Position numbers and translations under genes: made by a program | Shown here: positions 9,487 to 17,708 of the stretch, piece after piece | How positions within the stretch are numbered: position 1 is the stretch's first letter | Layout of the letters: each line of letters begins with the position of its first letter | Origin: Pararhizobium sp. A13 | GTDB lineage: Bacteria > Pseudomonadota > Alphaproteobacteria > Rhizobiales > Rhizobiaceae | Assembly: GCF_040126305.1 (NCBI RefSeq) | Contig: NZ_CP149511.1 | Coordinates: 682,001-746,000 of the forward strand | Direction of reading: 5' to 3' | Length of the DNA: 64,000 nucleotides | The notes under the pieces: model-generated | What the model saw: the letters and a program-made list of their open reading frames with translations, nothing else | Database searches by the model: none | What the model was told of the DNA's origin: nothing

Positions 9487-10767
9487 ATGGACGAGAGCCT
9501 TCTCCCGCGTCATCTGCAGCCCCAACTTAGAGCCGCACTTACATCAGCGCGCGTGGTAAGCATTATTGGACCGCGTCAGGTCGGGAAGACGACACTGGTA
9601 CGTGATCTATTGACCGTTGGAAAATTTATCACCTTAGATGACGAAGGTGTGCTTGCTGCTATTGAGGCCGATCCAAAAGGACAACTGGATGCCCTTTTGG
9701 CTGAGACGAAAGCAGGCCCCCTCATTATCGACGAAGCCCAACGATCAACGAAATTAGCTTTGGCGTTGAAGAGAATCGTGGACGAAAACCGAGCAATGGG
9801 TCAGTTCGTCCTGACAGGCTCATCCAACGTTTTCATTTCCGCGCACGTGGCGGACTCGTTGGCGGGTCGGGTTCATACAATGACGATGCTTCCAATGAGT
9901 GTCGCCGAAACAAAGCGCATGGGGCCAGCGAAAATTCTCGACTGGGCATCGACGAAGGACCGTCCCGATCCGCTAGACCTGCCTAAACCAGAAACGTTGT
10001 CCAGGGTACAATACATCGACTTGATAGTCGCAGGCGGTTTCCCCGAGATACGAACTCTGGAAGAGCGCTGGAGGCAAAATCGATACACAGACTACGTTGA
10101 CAGTGTCGTGGAGCGCGACGTTGCGTACATCTTAAAAATAAGAAAATCAGACGCCATGAGGCGAATGATCGATCAACTAGCGACGCGTGTCGGAAACGAG
10201 CTGAATATAGACGAACTATGTTCAAACATCAGCTTACAAAGGAATACCACCGAGACCTACCTTGATATTCTAACCAAGCTCTCTCTATTGCGACGATTGC
10301 CCGCGTGGACCTCCGGAGAGTCCAAGCGCGACATACGCCAACCAAAAATCCATCTTGTGGATACTGGGATCGTCGCGGCTTTGAGGAGTATGAACGCCCA
10401 GAGCTTCAATATTGGCGCGAATCCCACAGCACTCGGCGGCCTGTTCGAAAATTTCGTTTTCAATGAAACGTGGAAATCCCTCCCTCATCAGATGCGTCAG
10501 TGGCGGCTTTATCATTGGAGGCAAAGGGCGCGCGAGATAGACATCCTTGCTGAGTCAGACAGAACGATTATCGGCTTCGAAATGAAGACATCGACTACGG
10601 TTGAAGCAAAGGACTTTCAACATCTGCGGTGGTTTCGAGACGAAGGCCCAGGTATGAACCGTCCCTTCGTCGGCATCGTTATCTATATGGGGGAGCGCGT
10701 GCTCAGTTTCGGCGAAAACATATTCGCGCTCCCTCTGTCGATATTTTGGTCATTCAATGACAGTTAG
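9487..10767 (+). CDS. ATP-binding protein with AAA and DUF4143 domains
   Basis: A 426-residue protein. The N-terminal AAA_14 module has Walker A GPRQVGKTTL, Walker B PLIIDEAQ and the sensor LTGSSNVF. The C-terminal DUF4143 domain (about residues 200-400) ends with REIDILAE...GFEMKTS, the D...ExK pattern of a PD-(D/E)XK-like nuclease fold. The ATG at 9487 follows a purine-rich stretch; a longer frame to 9421 would run through the 23-bp repeats. Proteins of this class are widespread, vary in copy number and sit in mobile regions; their function is not established. Base composition is lower in GC than its neighbours, suggesting transfer. Confidence 0.85.
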   Translation: MDESLLPRHLQPQLRAALTSARVVSIIGPRQVGKTTLVRDLLTVGKFITLDDEGVLAAIEADPKGQLDALLAETKAGPLIIDEAQRSTKLALALKRIVDENRAMGQFVLTGSSNVFISAHVADSLAGRVHTMTMLPMSVAETKRMGPAKILDWASTKDRPDPLDLPKPETLSRVQYIDLIVAGGFPEIRTLEERWRQNRYTDYVDSVVERDVAYILKIRKSDAMRRMIDQLATRVGNELNIDELCSNISLQRNTTETYLDILTKLSLLRRLPAWTSGESKRDIRQPKIHLVDTGIVAALRSMNAQSFNIGANPTALGGLFENFVFNETWKSLPHQMRQWRLYHWRQRAREIDILAESDRTIIGFEMKTSTTVEAKDFQHLRWFRDEGPGMNRPFVGIVIYMGERVLSFGENIFALPLSIFWSFNDS

Positions 10768-10800
10768 CCGAGTGGGGGTCCCACTTTAACCCTCGGACGC

Positions 10801-11256
10801 TTACCTGGCGATCTCCCACAATCTACGACGACCATCGGAAGCACCTGACGAGCGAACCAGCCCTGTCTGCTCCATTCGTTCGAGCAGGCCGGAGAACCGA
10901 CCGGCAAGGTTCGGACTAAGCCCGCCGATCTCGGACCCAAAGCCTTCTCGTTCAGCAAACTGTTTCGACAGATCGCCTGCAAGTATCGGCTCTTCCGCAT
11001 CTCGGAGGATTTCAAGCACACCGCGGCGGACATCACGGCCTCTGAGAAGGTCAGTCACACGGCGACCAGGTGTAGATCGATCCTTCCTCTTGGGCTGCTG
11101 AGGAGCCGCAGATGCCGCGCTGGGATCAAAGACCTTTATCACGGTCACGAACGCCGCCTTCTGCGATTCCAAGGCGAGCGCTTCGGCCTTTATCTCCTCA
11201 AGCCTGGCATCCAGCTCGGCCAGCTTGCCCTTCAATTCCTCGACGATCGACACCAT
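10801..11256 (-). CDS. Hypothetical protein with coiled coil and winged-helix-like domain
   Basis: A 151-residue protein. Residues 3-40 form a heptad-rich coiled coil (EELKGKLAELDARLEEIKAE), followed by a basic linker (PQQPKRKDRSTPGRR) and a C-terminal region that reads like a winged helix (VRRGVLEILRDAEEPILAGD, then GLLERMEQTGLVR). It could be a DNA-binding protein that dimerises through its coiled coil. The start at 11256 has a GGAG nine bases upstream; 11271 is an alternative. Orientation is convergent with the DUF4143 ATPase. No named family is recognised. Confidence 0.6.
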   Translation of the reverse strand: MVSIVEELKGKLAELDARLEEIKAEALALESQKAAFVTVIKVFDPSAASAAPQQPKRKDRSTPGRRVTDLLRGRDVRRGVLEILRDAEEPILAGDLSKQFAEREGFGSEIGGLSPNLAGRFSGLLERMEQTGLVRSSGASDGRRRLWEIAR

Positions 11257-11445
11257 ACAATCCAACTCCATCGGAAGAGCTAGAGGTAACAATTTCAGTG
11301 TCTGGAATCTTGTGGCATTTGCTACCTAGTGCCCCTCTACTCACACACCGTCGGAAGGTCCTCATCGGCGTCGAACTCACCGTGGGGCCAGGGGCATTCG
11401 GGATGAAAATGGCGGCGGAAGCGAAAGTTTCGGGTGAATATCTGA

Positions 11446-11895
11446 TCAGACGTTGTCTGCTGCCGTCTTTGACCTTGCAAACGGACGCTCGACCGCAAAC
11501 GTGATGCCGAAGAAGGCGAGCGCGCTGATCACGCCGACTGCAGCGACCAGCCACAGCGACGCGACGACCCCCATCCCGGACATCGCGGTCGACATGCCGA
11601 CCGGCGCGAGGGCTGCCGTCAACTGCTTGGCGGATGTGCACCAGCCAATTCGGCGGCCATATCCTTCCCGTCCGAACAGCTCCAGTGACAGAGTGCCGTT
11701 GCCGATGCTCGTAAGACCGGAACCCAGACCGACACAGATGGCGAACAGGACGGCTCCCGCTATCCATGGCGCTGTGGCAAGGAGGATCGCTAGGCCAATC
11801 GGCAGCAGCACTGCTGCGATCACGGAAAGCCAAGTCTGGGACAGATCGCTTCCAAAAACCAGGTTGACGAGGCGGCGGCCAGTCCGAGCGCACCC
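11446..11895 (-). pseudogene. C-terminal fragment of an MFS transporter
   Basis: About 145 residues matching the last five membrane helices of a major facilitator: VFGSDLSQTWLSVIAAVLLP, FAICVGLGSGLTSI, LELFGREGYGRRIGWC and the final hydrophobic helices. There is no N-terminal half. The upstream part runs, after a one-base frame change near 11875, into a flavoprotein fragment, so the transporter was cut by recombination. An ATG-less frame continues above 11823. Confidence 0.7.
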
Positions 11896-11899
11896 CGCT

Positions 11900-12085
11900 C
11901 GGGCAACTGGTTGTTCATGCCACCGCAGAGCAGGCGATCGACACCGTGGTGGCGGAGCGCGCCCCGAAGACCTCGGTCCGGGGATCGGTCTCCTGCAGTT
12001 CCATTAGGGCCAGCGCGACGTTGATGGCGGAATGATTGCTCCCGACCACGAGTGTCCGCGTTGAACTGTGCGGCGGCGGTGCGTA
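11900..12085 (-). pseudogene. Fragment of an FAD/NAD(P)-binding oxidoreductase
   Basis: About 60 residues split over two frames: TLVVGSNHSAINVALALMEL resembles a second dinucleotide-binding motif (GGGHSAIN in intact relatives), and CGGMNNQLPERGALGLAA resembles the following conserved segment. Both lie between a VOC fragment and an MFS fragment on the same strand. It is a short interior piece of a longer gene. Assignment rests on the two motifs only. Confidence 0.5.
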
Positions 12086-12315
12086 AACGACCGACCTCGG
12101 CAGGCAAGTCGTCGACGGTGAGGTGAATGCGATTCCAGCCGCCGGACCGCGGTTGCTCGCCATCGGGCATCGGTCGGCCCGCCGAGCTGGTCGGCCCGCT
12201 GAGCAAGAGCCGCAACGAACCGCACTTGATGTCAGCAAAAGCGGGTGCGTGGCTGGAGAGAAGCGAAATGCCAAGGTGTCTGGCGTACCATTCGACGGCC
12301 GCTTCGTCGTCACGG
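12060..12315 (-). pseudogene. N-terminal part of a VOC (glyoxalase-fold) protein, inverted from its C-terminal part
   Basis: The minus-strand frame reads DDEAAVEWYARHLGISLLSS, then FADIKCGSLRLLLSGP and GWNRIHLTVDDLPAEVGRLR, which is the first beta-alpha-beta module and linker of a VOC-superfamily protein. It stops being VOC-like after AAAQF, where the flavoprotein fragment begins. The missing C-terminal end is found on the opposite strand starting in the same bases (see 12297-12398). Confidence 0.65.
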
Positions 12316-12398
12316 GACCAGGCGGATCGCAAATTCTGTTGGTCGACCCTTCCGGAAGTCTCGTTGAGCTGGCCAGCCCGCTCGCCGCTGACTTCTGA
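12297..12398 (+). pseudogene. C-terminal part of the same VOC protein on the opposite strand
   Basis: The plus-strand frame reads FVVTGPGGSQILLVDPSG followed by SLVELASP and a stop at 12398. This is the classic last strand pair of a VOC protein and would follow directly after AAAQFNAD of the minus-strand fragment. The two halves face each other and share about 15 bases at the junction. An inversion with its end inside the gene explains this best. Confidence 0.65.
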
Positions 12399-12486
12399 TT
12401 CATTTCCAAGATGCTCATGGCGCGGACGGACCTTAGCCGCATTGCGCGCAACGGTCCGGAACGAGGCCCATCGCTGACCTATAGTA

Positions 12487-13131
12487 TCAAACTTCCAGCG
12501 AGTCGCTCTGCTCACCGACCTTTTCGAACGTGCTGAACTGGAGTTTCTGTATCGATCCCCACGGGGTTGTGTGTTGATGCCGCCGTGTCGTGGCCAGCTT
12601 GAACTGTTCCCCGAGAACAGCTTGCAGGCCTTCCGCATCATAGCGGGCAACGGGCAGGCCGCTGCATGTCTCCGGCCCGTCCAATGCAAAGGTGCCGATC
12701 ACGGCTTTGCCTCCGTCTTTGAGAGCCGTTCCCAGCACGCGAACATATGCCTGTTGATCCGCGACTGTCGTGAGGAAATGAAAAGCGGCGCGGTCGTGCC
12801 AAAAATCATACTGCCGGTCGGGCGTCCATGCGGTCACATCCAATACGATCCATTGTGTCCGAGCAGCGCCCGCCAGTCGGGATTTCGCGGTCTCGAGGGC
12901 TGCTGCAGAGAGATCAAGGACGCTGACGTGGGCCTGACCGGATTCCACTAGGGCATCGACCAACCGCGACGCACCACCACCAATGTCGATGACCGACATT
13001 TCCGGTGTCAGACCCGCTTCACGCAGCAGTGTCAGCGATAGTTCGGGGCTGTCCTCATACCAACTGACTTCGGTATCTGCCTTTGTTGTGTAGACACCTT
13101 CCCAATGAGCTTGTCGGTCGGTCGCTGCCAT
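12487..13131 (-). CDS. Class I SAM-dependent methyltransferase
   Basis: A 214-residue methyltransferase of the type that begins HWEGVYTTKADTEVSWY. Motif I is VIDIGGGASRLVDAL, followed by VSVLDLSAAAL and the DFWHDRAAFHFLT motif IV region. This subgroup is often called thiopurine- or TellB-like and is commonly found next to metal(loid) resistance genes, which agrees with the metal-gene remnants on either side. Its substrate is not known. The gene looks intact with a ribosome-binding site (AGGAGG) upstream. Confidence 0.85.
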   Translation of the reverse strand: MAATDRQAHWEGVYTTKADTEVSWYEDSPELSLTLLREAGLTPEMSVIDIGGGASRLVDALVESGQAHVSVLDLSAAALETAKSRLAGAARTQWIVLDVTAWTPDRQYDFWHDRAAFHFLTTVADQQAYVRVLGTALKDGGKAVIGTFALDGPETCSGLPVARYDAEGLQAVLGEQFKLATTRRHQHTTPWGSIQKLQFSTFEKVGEQSDSLEV

Positions 13132-13189
13132 CGAAAGCCTCCTTTTTAAGAAGCCAAGTTTACCTTGAATCTAAACAAATGAGGCCTTC

Positions 13190-13273
13190 TTAATTCTTGG
13201 AACGGTAGGTGAGAAGGCGCACCGCGTTTGCCGTGACGACAACGGTCGCGCCCGTGTCGGCGAGATCGTCAAC
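13190..13273 (-). pseudogene. Last 27 codons of a heavy-metal P-type ATPase
   Basis: The minus frame reads VDDLADTGATVVVTANAVRL followed by LTYRSKN and a stop. The LADTGATVxVTxNAxRLL end is characteristic of Zn/Cd/Pb P1B-type ATPases. Nothing of the rest of the pump is present upstream, so this is the stump of a deleted metal-efflux gene. Confidence 0.6.
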
Positions 13274-13279
13274 ACCCGT

Positions 13280-13491
13280 CCCTTTCGCGTTTCCCGTAAT
13301 TCGGTATTTGTCGGACAGGTTCTGCTGTTCGTCGGCCTGCCTCGTGGCGTTCCCCACCATCGTGCAACTGCTGATTACGGTCGCCTTGCTTGTCGCCGCC
13401 CGTCTTCAGATCCGCATCGAAGAGCGCGTGCTTGCTGGCGAGATAGGAGACGGCCCACCAGAGGCAAGTCCGCCGCGGAGACTCCTGCTAG
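13280..13491 (+). pseudogene. Isoprenylcysteine carboxyl methyltransferase-family fragment
   Basis: Three short frames on the plus strand piece together into a C-terminal ICMT-like sequence: PFRVSRNSVFVGQVLLFVGL, then FPTIVQLLITVALLVAARLQ and RIEERVLAGEIGD, then HQRQVRR before a stop. Membrane-embedded ICMT-like proteins of this type often sit next to P1B ATPases. Frameshifts near 13345 and 13450 and the lack of an N-terminus show that it is decayed. Confidence 0.5.
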
Positions 13492-13494
13492 GTC

Positions 13495-13707
13495 CTACCC
13501 GCAACAGCCGTGCTGCTGTTGGACCGGCGGGCACTTCACGGAACCGAACGAGCAAAACACACAGCAGTCCCCAGGACTGGGGCGCAGCAGCGTCTTGCAG
13601 TTGAGACACGCGTAGAAGAACTGGCAGGCGTCCGTGGGCATGGTTTCCAGCTTTGCGAAGCCGCAACGAGGGCAGGTCAGAACGGATACGAGAACGACAG
13701 CACTCAT
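13495..13707 (-). CDS. Small cysteine-rich protein with GDCCVFCS motif
   Basis: A 70-residue protein with eleven cysteines: LTCPRCGF near the start (zinc-ribbon-like), CLNCKTLL, and a C-terminal GDCCVFCSFGSVKCPP followed by a terminal CCG. The GDCCVFCS(F/Y)G block is one I associate with small conserved proteins found beside heavy-metal resistance genes; function is unknown. Metal or FeS binding is likely from composition. It is intact between decayed metal-resistance genes. Confidence 0.7.
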   Translation of the reverse strand: MSAVVLVSVLTCPRCGFAKLETMPTDACQFFYACLNCKTLLRPSPGDCCVFCSFGSVKCPPVQQQHGCCG

Positions 13708-13973
13708 TGCGGTATCATATCACTTTCTGGGCGTCGCACGCCGGGAAGGAATTTTCTGAGCCCTTAATATCACGCGTCAGCCGATGCGGGCGAGCATCGG
13801 CACATTCTCCAGGAGCCTGAAGGAGAAGGCCGAGAAGCCAACGACGAAACAAGGCTGAGCAGAAGCGTCGCCAGGCGGCCGGCACCCGCATCATCCTTTC
13901 GCCGTGCGAACTGCCAGACCGTGACCAGGCCGATGTTGGAGATCGCCGACATGCCTAGCTCCTGCGTGCCGAA

Positions 13974-14039
13974 CTCCTGGTAGCAGGCCAGGCAGTTCTC
14001 GATGCAGGTCTTCATATCCGGTGATTGATGGTGATGCAT
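13974..14039 (-). pseudogene. N-terminal stump of a four-helix-bundle copper-binding protein (DUF326)
   Basis: Twenty-two codons reading MHHHQSPDMKTC then IENCLACYQE match the opening of DUF326 four-helix-bundle copper-storage-like proteins. After the Glu the sequence turns into unrelated frames, so the remaining helices have been lost. Upstream, in another frame, lies a short motif (EYVALHNDVP) that reappears in altered form near 25300. Confidence 0.5.
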
Positions 14040-14148
14040 GGTCTTCGTCCAGGGGAACGTCGTTGTGCAGTGCCACATATTCGACGCGAATCATCTGATA
14101 GATGAAGCTCGCAATTGACAACTTCCGGGCTGATGGTAGTCCTCGGGC

Positions 14149-14526
14149 ATGGGTATGTATCGAATCACATTGGCAAAAATGCTGGTTCTGTTTCGGTTGG
14201 TGATCATCGCATCACTGGCTGGATACTCATTGCCCGCTGCTTCGGCAGCGATGCATGGGCCGATAGCGACATCGTCGACCGTCCAATCTGACGACCACCA
14301 CGAGATGACAAGCGGCGACCACGTCCATGAAGACGAAAGCGCCTCTCCGGACGACATGCAGAAAATTGCGAAGCAGGAGTGCTGCAAGGACTTCTGCGTG
14401 AGTTTTGCGATTATCGCGACGGCCGATCTGGTCGGCGGCCCCGTCGTGACTTCCATCCGCGAATTCATCAACGACAATCGTGTCGTCGGCGAACTCGTGC
14501 CGCTGCATCGCCCCCCGAATATCTGA
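14149..14526 (+). CDS. Secreted His/Cys-containing protein of the copper cluster
   Basis: A 125-residue protein with an N-terminal signal or anchor segment (MLVLFRLVIIASLAGYSLPA), a His/Asp-rich central stretch (DDHHEMTSGDHVHEDE) and a Cys group (QECCKDFC). It is probably periplasmic and could bind copper. No family name is certain; DUF2946-like proteins have a similar layout. It comes just before the lipoprotein-TolC-multicopper oxidase genes and is likely part of that transcription unit. Confidence 0.6.
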   Translation: MGMYRITLAKMLVLFRLVIIASLAGYSLPAASAAMHGPIATSSTVQSDDHHEMTSGDHVHEDESASPDDMQKIAKQECCKDFCVSFAIIATADLVGGPVVTSIREFINDNRVVGELVPLHRPPNI

Positions 14527-14616
14527 ATAGGACACGCCCGTCCTTGCGGGTCTGAACGTGCGTAGGTGGGTGCTATTACCCGCTGCGCCGCTGCCTTCTC
14601 CTATTCGGATTACACC

Positions 14617-14844
14617 ATGAAACCTATATTTCTGGTGGTTGCCTTGCCGCTCCTTGCGAGTGGTTGCGCTGCCACGTTGCCCCCTGAAGTTATTGCTTCG
14701 GGCGACCTTGCCGACCTGCCGGTCGACGTTCGCCCGGTCCGCTACCAAAACCCCGTTTCGGGCTACACACACCGCGTCCCGGTCGATCCCAAACCGTGGC
14801 GAAACCAGAACGACGCGCAGGTTCCAGACGGAGGCGCGTCATGA
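14617..14844 (+). CDS. Small outer-membrane lipoprotein preceding a TolC-like gene
   Basis: A 75-residue lipoprotein precursor: hydrophobic signal (KPIFLVVALPLLASGC) with lipobox cysteine at residue 16, followed by a Pro-rich mature part. The ATG at 14617 is preferred over the upstream 14566 because it gives a normal signal peptide. The stop overlaps the TolC-like start by 4 bases, so the two are coupled. Function is unknown; a role in assembling or aiding the copper efflux outer-membrane component fits the context. Confidence 0.65.
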   Translation: MKPIFLVVALPLLASGCAATLPPEVIASGDLADLPVDVRPVRYQNPVSGYTHRVPVDPKPWRNQNDAQVPDGGAS

Positions 14845-16304
14845 ACGTGACAAAACTCAAGCTCGCGGCGACCGTCGCGCTCCCGCTTATTCTCGGTGGA
14901 TGCGTCTCGGCGGCTGAGTATTCCCAGAAGAACTCCGGATTCTCGTCCGTATCCAACAAAACCGCAGAAGCGACCGGAAAAGACACGGTCTGGATTCAGA
15001 ACCGCCACGATGCCCAGACCGTCTCGGGTCGGGTGAAGACGTTTCTGGCGAAGAAAAACGTCGATGTCGAGACAGCGGTGCAGGTCGCCCTCCTCAACAA
15101 CAAGGGTCTCCAGGCAGCCTACGCCGATCTCGGCGACTCGGCTGCCGACGCCTGGCAGTCGACCATGCTTGTGAACCCGACAGTCGAGGTGGGGTTGATT
15201 GGGATCGGCGCGCCGGGGCTTGAAGCATTCAAGACAGTCGAAGGCGTGATCGCCACCAACATCCTGGCTCTCGCCACCCACAAGCGGAACGTGGAGATTG
15301 CCGATACCGAGTTCCGCCAGGCCCAGCTCAATGCAGCCTTGCAGACCTTGCAGCTCGCCGCCGATACCCGGCGGGCGTGGATCAACGCCGTTGCCTCCTG
15401 GGAAACGGTCGCCCAGCTCAATCAGGCACAGGCGACGGCGGACGCGGCCTCGGAGCTTGCGCAAAAACTCGGCGAAACGGGTGCGATGACCAAGGGCGGC
15501 CAAGCCCGTGAGCACGTCTTCTACGCGGAACTCGCAGGGCAGACCGCAAAGGCCCGGCTTGAGGCCCGTCTCGCGAAAGAACAACTGACACGGCTGATGG
15601 GACTTTGGGGATCGGATACCGACTACCAGATTCCCAATCGCCTGGCGCAGCTTCCGAAGGGTCTGATCAGGCGAGACCTGATCGAGGCGGAAGCCCTGCA
15701 ACGTCGCGTCGATCTGCAGATGGCCAAGCTCGATCTCGAAGCTACGGCCAAGTCCTACAACCTAACGGAAGCGACACGCTACGTCACCGATCTCGAAATA
15801 TTGACCGGGTTCGAGACCGAACGGGAACTGGAGGACGGTGAGAAGAAAGTCGACACGACCGGCAACGTCGCGCTGGAGTTCGTCATCCCGATCTTCGACA
15901 GCGGCAGGGCCCGAATGCGAAAATCGGAGCTGGCCTACATGCGGGCTGCGAACCTGCTTGCGGAAAAGGCAGTCAACGTCCGTTCCGAGGCGCGGTCCGC
16001 CTACCAGGCCTATCGCTCCAACTACGACATCGCCCGACACTACCGCAACAGCGTCGTGCCGCTCAGGACCAAGATCGAGGAAGAGTCCCTCCTCACTTAC
16101 AACGGCATGATCACCAACACGTTCGAACTGCTCGCCGACAGCCGGGAGAAGGTCAACTCGATACTCCTCGCCGTCAACGCAAAACGCGATTTCTGGCTGG
16201 CCGAAGCCAATCTTGCGCCTGCCATTTATGGCGGCGGGGCGGGTGCAGCCGGTGGCGAAACGGAAGTCCCAGCGGCTGCCGAAAGCGGCGGCGGCGGTCA
16301 CTAG
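14841..16304 (+). CDS. TolC family outer-membrane efflux lipoprotein
   Basis: A 487-residue outer-membrane channel protein of the TolC/CusC class with its own lipobox (LPLILGGC). Two long alpha-helical repeats are seen: AVQVALLNNKGLQAAYADLG opening the first and EALQRRVDLQMAKLDL opening the second, with the LxxxYNG-type end (LLTYNGMITNTFELL). It would form the outer-membrane conduit for copper efflux, but no RND or membrane-fusion gene is in the window, so it may pair with a pump elsewhere or act in copper-oxidase-linked trafficking. This class is often found directly before a CopA-like oxidase in alphaproteobacteria. A Gly/Ala-rich tail precedes the stop. Confidence 0.85.
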   Translation: MNVTKLKLAATVALPLILGGCVSAAEYSQKNSGFSSVSNKTAEATGKDTVWIQNRHDAQTVSGRVKTFLAKKNVDVETAVQVALLNNKGLQAAYADLGDSAADAWQSTMLVNPTVEVGLIGIGAPGLEAFKTVEGVIATNILALATHKRNVEIADTEFRQAQLNAALQTLQLAADTRRAWINAVASWETVAQLNQAQATADAASELAQKLGETGAMTKGGQAREHVFYAELAGQTAKARLEARLAKEQLTRLMGLWGSDTDYQIPNRLAQLPKGLIRRDLIEAEALQRRVDLQMAKLDLEATAKSYNLTEATRYVTDLEILTGFETERELEDGEKKVDTTGNVALEFVIPIFDSGRARMRKSELAYMRAANLLAEKAVNVRSEARSAYQAYRSNYDIARHYRNSVVPLRTKIEEESLLTYNGMITNTFELLADSREKVNSILLAVNAKRDFWLAEANLAPAIYGGGAGAAGGETEVPAAAESGGGGH

Positions 16305-16318
16305 GAAAGGACACAGAC

Positions 16319-17668
16319 ATGTTCAACAGAAGACAGATGCTCGGCGCAGGCGCAGCCCTGGTTTCGACCGCCGCCTGGGCGAAGACCTCGAATATGGGTC
16401 TGCCTGAGGCGACCATCATGGAAACCGCCGACACTCAGACGCCCGTCCGGCCCTCATCGGGACCGAATTACACCCCCGTCGTAACCCTGAACGGCTGGAC
16501 CCTGCCCCATCGGATGAACAACGGCGTCAAGGAATTCCACCTTGTCGCGGAGCCTGTCGAGCGCGAAATGGCCGAAGGCATGACCGCGCATCTCTGGGGC
16601 TACAACGGCCAGTCGCCAGGCCCGACCATCGAGGCGGTCGAAGGCGACCGCGTTCGCATCTTCGTGACCAACAAGCTACCGGAACATACCACCATCCACT
16701 GGCACGGCATGATCCTTCCGTCCGGAATGGATGGGGTCGGCGGGCTGTCGCAACCGCACATCCCAGTCGGTAAGACCTTCGTCTACGAGTTCGACCTCGT
16801 GAAATCGGGCACCTTCATGTACCACCCGCATTCCGACGAGATGGTCCAAATGGCCATGGGGATGATGGGGATGTTCATCATCCATCCCAAGGATGAGAAG
16901 TTCATGCCTGTCGACAGGGACTTCGTGTTCCTGCTCAGCGCCTATGACATTGACCCCGGCACCTACGTTCCGCGCATCATGGAAATGACGGACTTCAACC
17001 TCTGGGCCTGGAACAGCCGCATCTTCCCAGACATCAGCCCGCTTGTGGTCTCCAAGGATGACAGGGTCAGGGTAAGGGTGGGCAACCTGACCATGACCAA
17101 CCATCCGATCCACATGCACGGATACGACTTCGAGGTCACCTGCACGGACGGCGGCTGGGTGCGGCCGGAAGCCCGCTGGCCGGAAGTCAGCATCGACATC
17201 CCGGTCGGCGCAATGCGGGCCTACGAGTTCGACGCCAAATACGTCGGTGACTGGGCAATCCATTGCCACAAGTCGCACCATACGATGAACGCCATGGGGC
17301 ATGACATCCCGACATTCATCGGCGTCGACAAGAAAGAAGTCACCGAGAAGATCAGGAAACTCCGCCCCGAATACATGCCGATGGGGACCGCTGGCATGGC
17401 CGACATGGGCGAAATGGAAATGGAAATTCCGGAGAACACCGTTCCGATGATGTCCGGTTGGGGTCCGCATGGCCCCATCGAGATGGGCGGCATGTTCTCC
17501 GTCGTCAAGGTCCGCGAGGGGATCGCGGCCGACGATTACACCGATCCCGGCTGGTACGAAAACCCACCCGGTACGCAGGCCTGGGAGTGGACGGGTGAGC
17601 TTCCCGACACGACCAAGGCGAAAGACGCAAAGACGCAGATCACCCCGAAACCCATGAAGCACGGTTGA
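16319..17668 (+). CDS. Multicopper oxidase, CopA/CueO-like, Tat-exported
   Basis: A 449-residue periplasmic multicopper oxidase. A twin-arginine signal (NRRQMLGAGAALVST) starts the protein. All four copper-ligand motifs are visible: TTIHWHGM, MYHPHSDE, NHPIHMHGY and IHCHKSHHTMNAM, the last giving the type 1 Cys, the His ligands and the axial Met. A Met/His-rich stretch (MGTAGMADMGEMEMEIPE) lies near residue 365, as in copper-tolerance oxidases. It probably oxidises Cu(I) in the periplasm. It is followed by a cupredoxin and a CusF-like gene in one operon. Confidence 0.9.
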   Translation: MFNRRQMLGAGAALVSTAAWAKTSNMGLPEATIMETADTQTPVRPSSGPNYTPVVTLNGWTLPHRMNNGVKEFHLVAEPVEREMAEGMTAHLWGYNGQSPGPTIEAVEGDRVRIFVTNKLPEHTTIHWHGMILPSGMDGVGGLSQPHIPVGKTFVYEFDLVKSGTFMYHPHSDEMVQMAMGMMGMFIIHPKDEKFMPVDRDFVFLLSAYDIDPGTYVPRIMEMTDFNLWAWNSRIFPDISPLVVSKDDRVRVRVGNLTMTNHPIHMHGYDFEVTCTDGGWVRPEARWPEVSIDIPVGAMRAYEFDAKYVGDWAIHCHKSHHTMNAMGHDIPTFIGVDKKEVTEKIRKLRPEYMPMGTAGMADMGEMEMEIPENTVPMMSGWGPHGPIEMGGMFSVVKVREGIAADDYTDPGWYENPPGTQAWEWTGELPDTTKAKDAKTQITPKPMKHG

Positions 17669-17708
17669 TCGTGAAATCTATCCCATCAAACAACCAAAGG
17701 ACTGAATC

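Noticed and set aside
14763..15701. A 312-codon minus-strand frame opposite the TolC-like gene
   Set aside because: Antisense to a well-supported TolC-family gene, with no family motif or RBS.
16676..17662. A 328-codon His/Val-rich minus-strand frame opposite the multicopper oxidase
   Set aside because: Its histidines mirror the codons of the oxidase; no recognisable domain.
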